A stretch of DNA of 64,000 bases from an uncultured Naasia sp. (GTDB taxonomy: Bacteria > Actinomycetota > Actinomycetes > Actinomycetales > Microbacteriaceae), in contig CAJYYA010000012.1 in assembly GCA_913778905.1 (NCBI GenBank), positions 98,233-162,232 on the forward strand. Reading direction: 5' to 3'. Positions 63,298 through 64,000 of this stretch are shown here, piece after piece. Each line of letters opens with the position of its first letter. Position 1 is the stretch's first letter. Position numbers and translations under genes: made by a program. The notes beneath the pieces are model-generated. The model was not told where the DNA came from and ran no database searches. It saw only the letters and a program-made list of their open reading frames with translations.

Positions 63298-64000
63298 ATG
63301 ACCGAGCACTACGACCTCATCGTGATCGGCGCCGGTCCCGTCGGCGAGAACGTCGCCGACTACGCCACCAAGCGCGGTCTGAAGGTCGCCATCGTCGAGA
63401 GCGAGCTGGTCGGGGGCGAATGCTCCTACTGGGCGTGCATGCCGTCGAAGGCGCTGCTGCGTTCCGGACTGGCGCTCGAGAGCGCGAAACGTGTCGCGGG
63501 CGCGACCGAGGCGGTCACCGGCGACCTCGACGTCGCGGCCGTGCTGAAGCGGCGCGACTCGTTCGTGAGCGACTACGAGGACAAGGGCCAGGTCGAGTGG
63601 CTCGAGTCGGCAGGGATCGATCTCGTCCGCGGACACGGTCGGATCACGGGCGTTCGTCGCGTGACCGTCACGTCGCCCGACGGCGACGACATCGAGCTCG
63701 AGGCTCGGGCCGCGGTCGCCGTCGCGACCGGCAGCGCAGCCCTCCTGCCCGACATCGACGGGCTGGCGGACATCGAACCCTGGACGAGCCGCGAGGCCAC
63801 GGGCGTCACGGAGGTTCCCGCGTCTCTCGCCATCATCGGCGGCGGCGTCGTGGCGGCCGAGATGGCCACGGCCTTCACGGCGCTCGGCAGCGACGTCACG
63901 ATCATCGCCCGCAGCGGGCTGCTCTCCCCCATGGAGCCGTTCGCCGGCGAGCTCGTCGTCGCGCAGCTCGAGAAGACCGGCGCGACCGTCAAGCTCGGCG
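63298..64000 (+). CDS. Pyridine nucleotide-disulfide oxidoreductase (3' end outside window)
   Basis: Begins at ATG 63298 with TAGGAG upstream and runs off the window in frame after 234 codons; the ORF track omits it. FAD site DLIVIGAGPVGENVADYA, active-site Cys pair in GGECSYWACMPSKALLR and NAD site LAIIGGGVVAAEMATAF. Related to dihydrolipoamide dehydrogenase, mercuric reductase and mycothione reductase, but the substrate cannot be named without the C-terminus. Confidence 0.9.
   Translation, partial: MTEHYDLIVIGAGPVGENVADYATKRGLKVAIVESELVGGECSYWACMPSKALLRSGLALESAKRVAGATEAVTGDLDVAAVLKRRDSFVSDYEDKGQVEWLESAGIDLVRGHGRITGVRRVTVTSPDGDDIELEARAAVAVATGSAALLPDIDGLADIEPWTSREATGVTEVPASLAIIGGGVVAAEMATAFTALGSDVTIIARSGLLSPMEPFAGELVVAQLEKTGATVKLG

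Overview
The window is chromosomal DNA from a high-GC Gram-positive actinobacterium. GTG starts and ATGA/GTGA stop-start overlaps are frequent, and several gene families are typical of actinobacteria: an SCO4848-like membrane protein, Orn, a zincin-like metallopeptidase, an Rv2578c-like radical SAM protein, TreY/TreZ/GlgX and class F sortase. The style and the two families of intergenic palindromic repeats suggest Microbacteriaceae. That assignment is inference, and I cannot name a species. No rRNA, CRISPR array or complete prophage is visible. There are two tRNAs, Arg(TCT) and His(GTG).

Layout, left to right. 0-5 kb: the end of a response regulator followed by a MacB/FtsX-like ABC pair, then a fused oxidoreductase-methyltransferase divergent from an XRE-cupin regulator. 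5-11 kb: tRNA-Arg, an ABC-2 exporter, oligoribonuclease, tRNA-His, a metallopeptidase and a D,D-carboxypeptidase-like protein that has lost active-site residues. 10.9-14.5 kb: a TPP riboswitch in front of a YkoEDC-type ECF transporter operon that ends in a small P-loop kinase. 14.5-20.4 kb: a PotABCD-type uptake operon divergent from a GntR regulator and a soluble Cache-domain protein, with a perfect 16-bp palindrome between them. 20.4-29 kb: an LLM flavin oxidoreductase, then glgX-treY-treZ (trehalose from glycogen), then an FAD reductase.

29-37 kb holds a seven-gene minus-strand cell-surface cluster: a GtrA flippase, a processive QxxRW glycosyltransferase, a GT39-type membrane glycosyltransferase, an LAxTG-anchored DUF4397 protein, a GH8 hydrolase, a class F sortase and a polyprenol-phosphate-mannose synthase. 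Together they look like a system that makes, trims and anchors a surface polysaccharide or glycoprotein layer. 37-40 kb: an alpha/beta hydrolase fused to a gluconate-dehydrogenase-subunit-3-like domain, coupled to a GMC oxidoreductase. 40.5-45 kb: an APH-fold kinase with an abnormal 5' end, coupled to a sugar ABC importer. 45-49 kb: a second two-component/FtsX ABC module. 49-57.6 kb: a radical SAM protein, DNA polymerase IV, a three-gene type III PKS/methyltransferase/flavoprotein operon resembling srsABC (phenolic lipids), an SDR-like protein, CorA and an arginase-family protein.

57.6-62.4 kb is an accessory island that looks less GC-rich and is gene-poor. It has tiny membrane proteins, a serine recombinase with an ordered hexamer array upstream, and a 5'-truncated, frameshifted RHS gene. 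The RHS C-terminal tip is hydrophobic and is followed two bases later by a 57-aa two-helix membrane protein that the ORF track misses, a plausible toxin-immunity pair. The window ends with a crotonase and the start of a pyridine-nucleotide-disulfide oxidoreductase.
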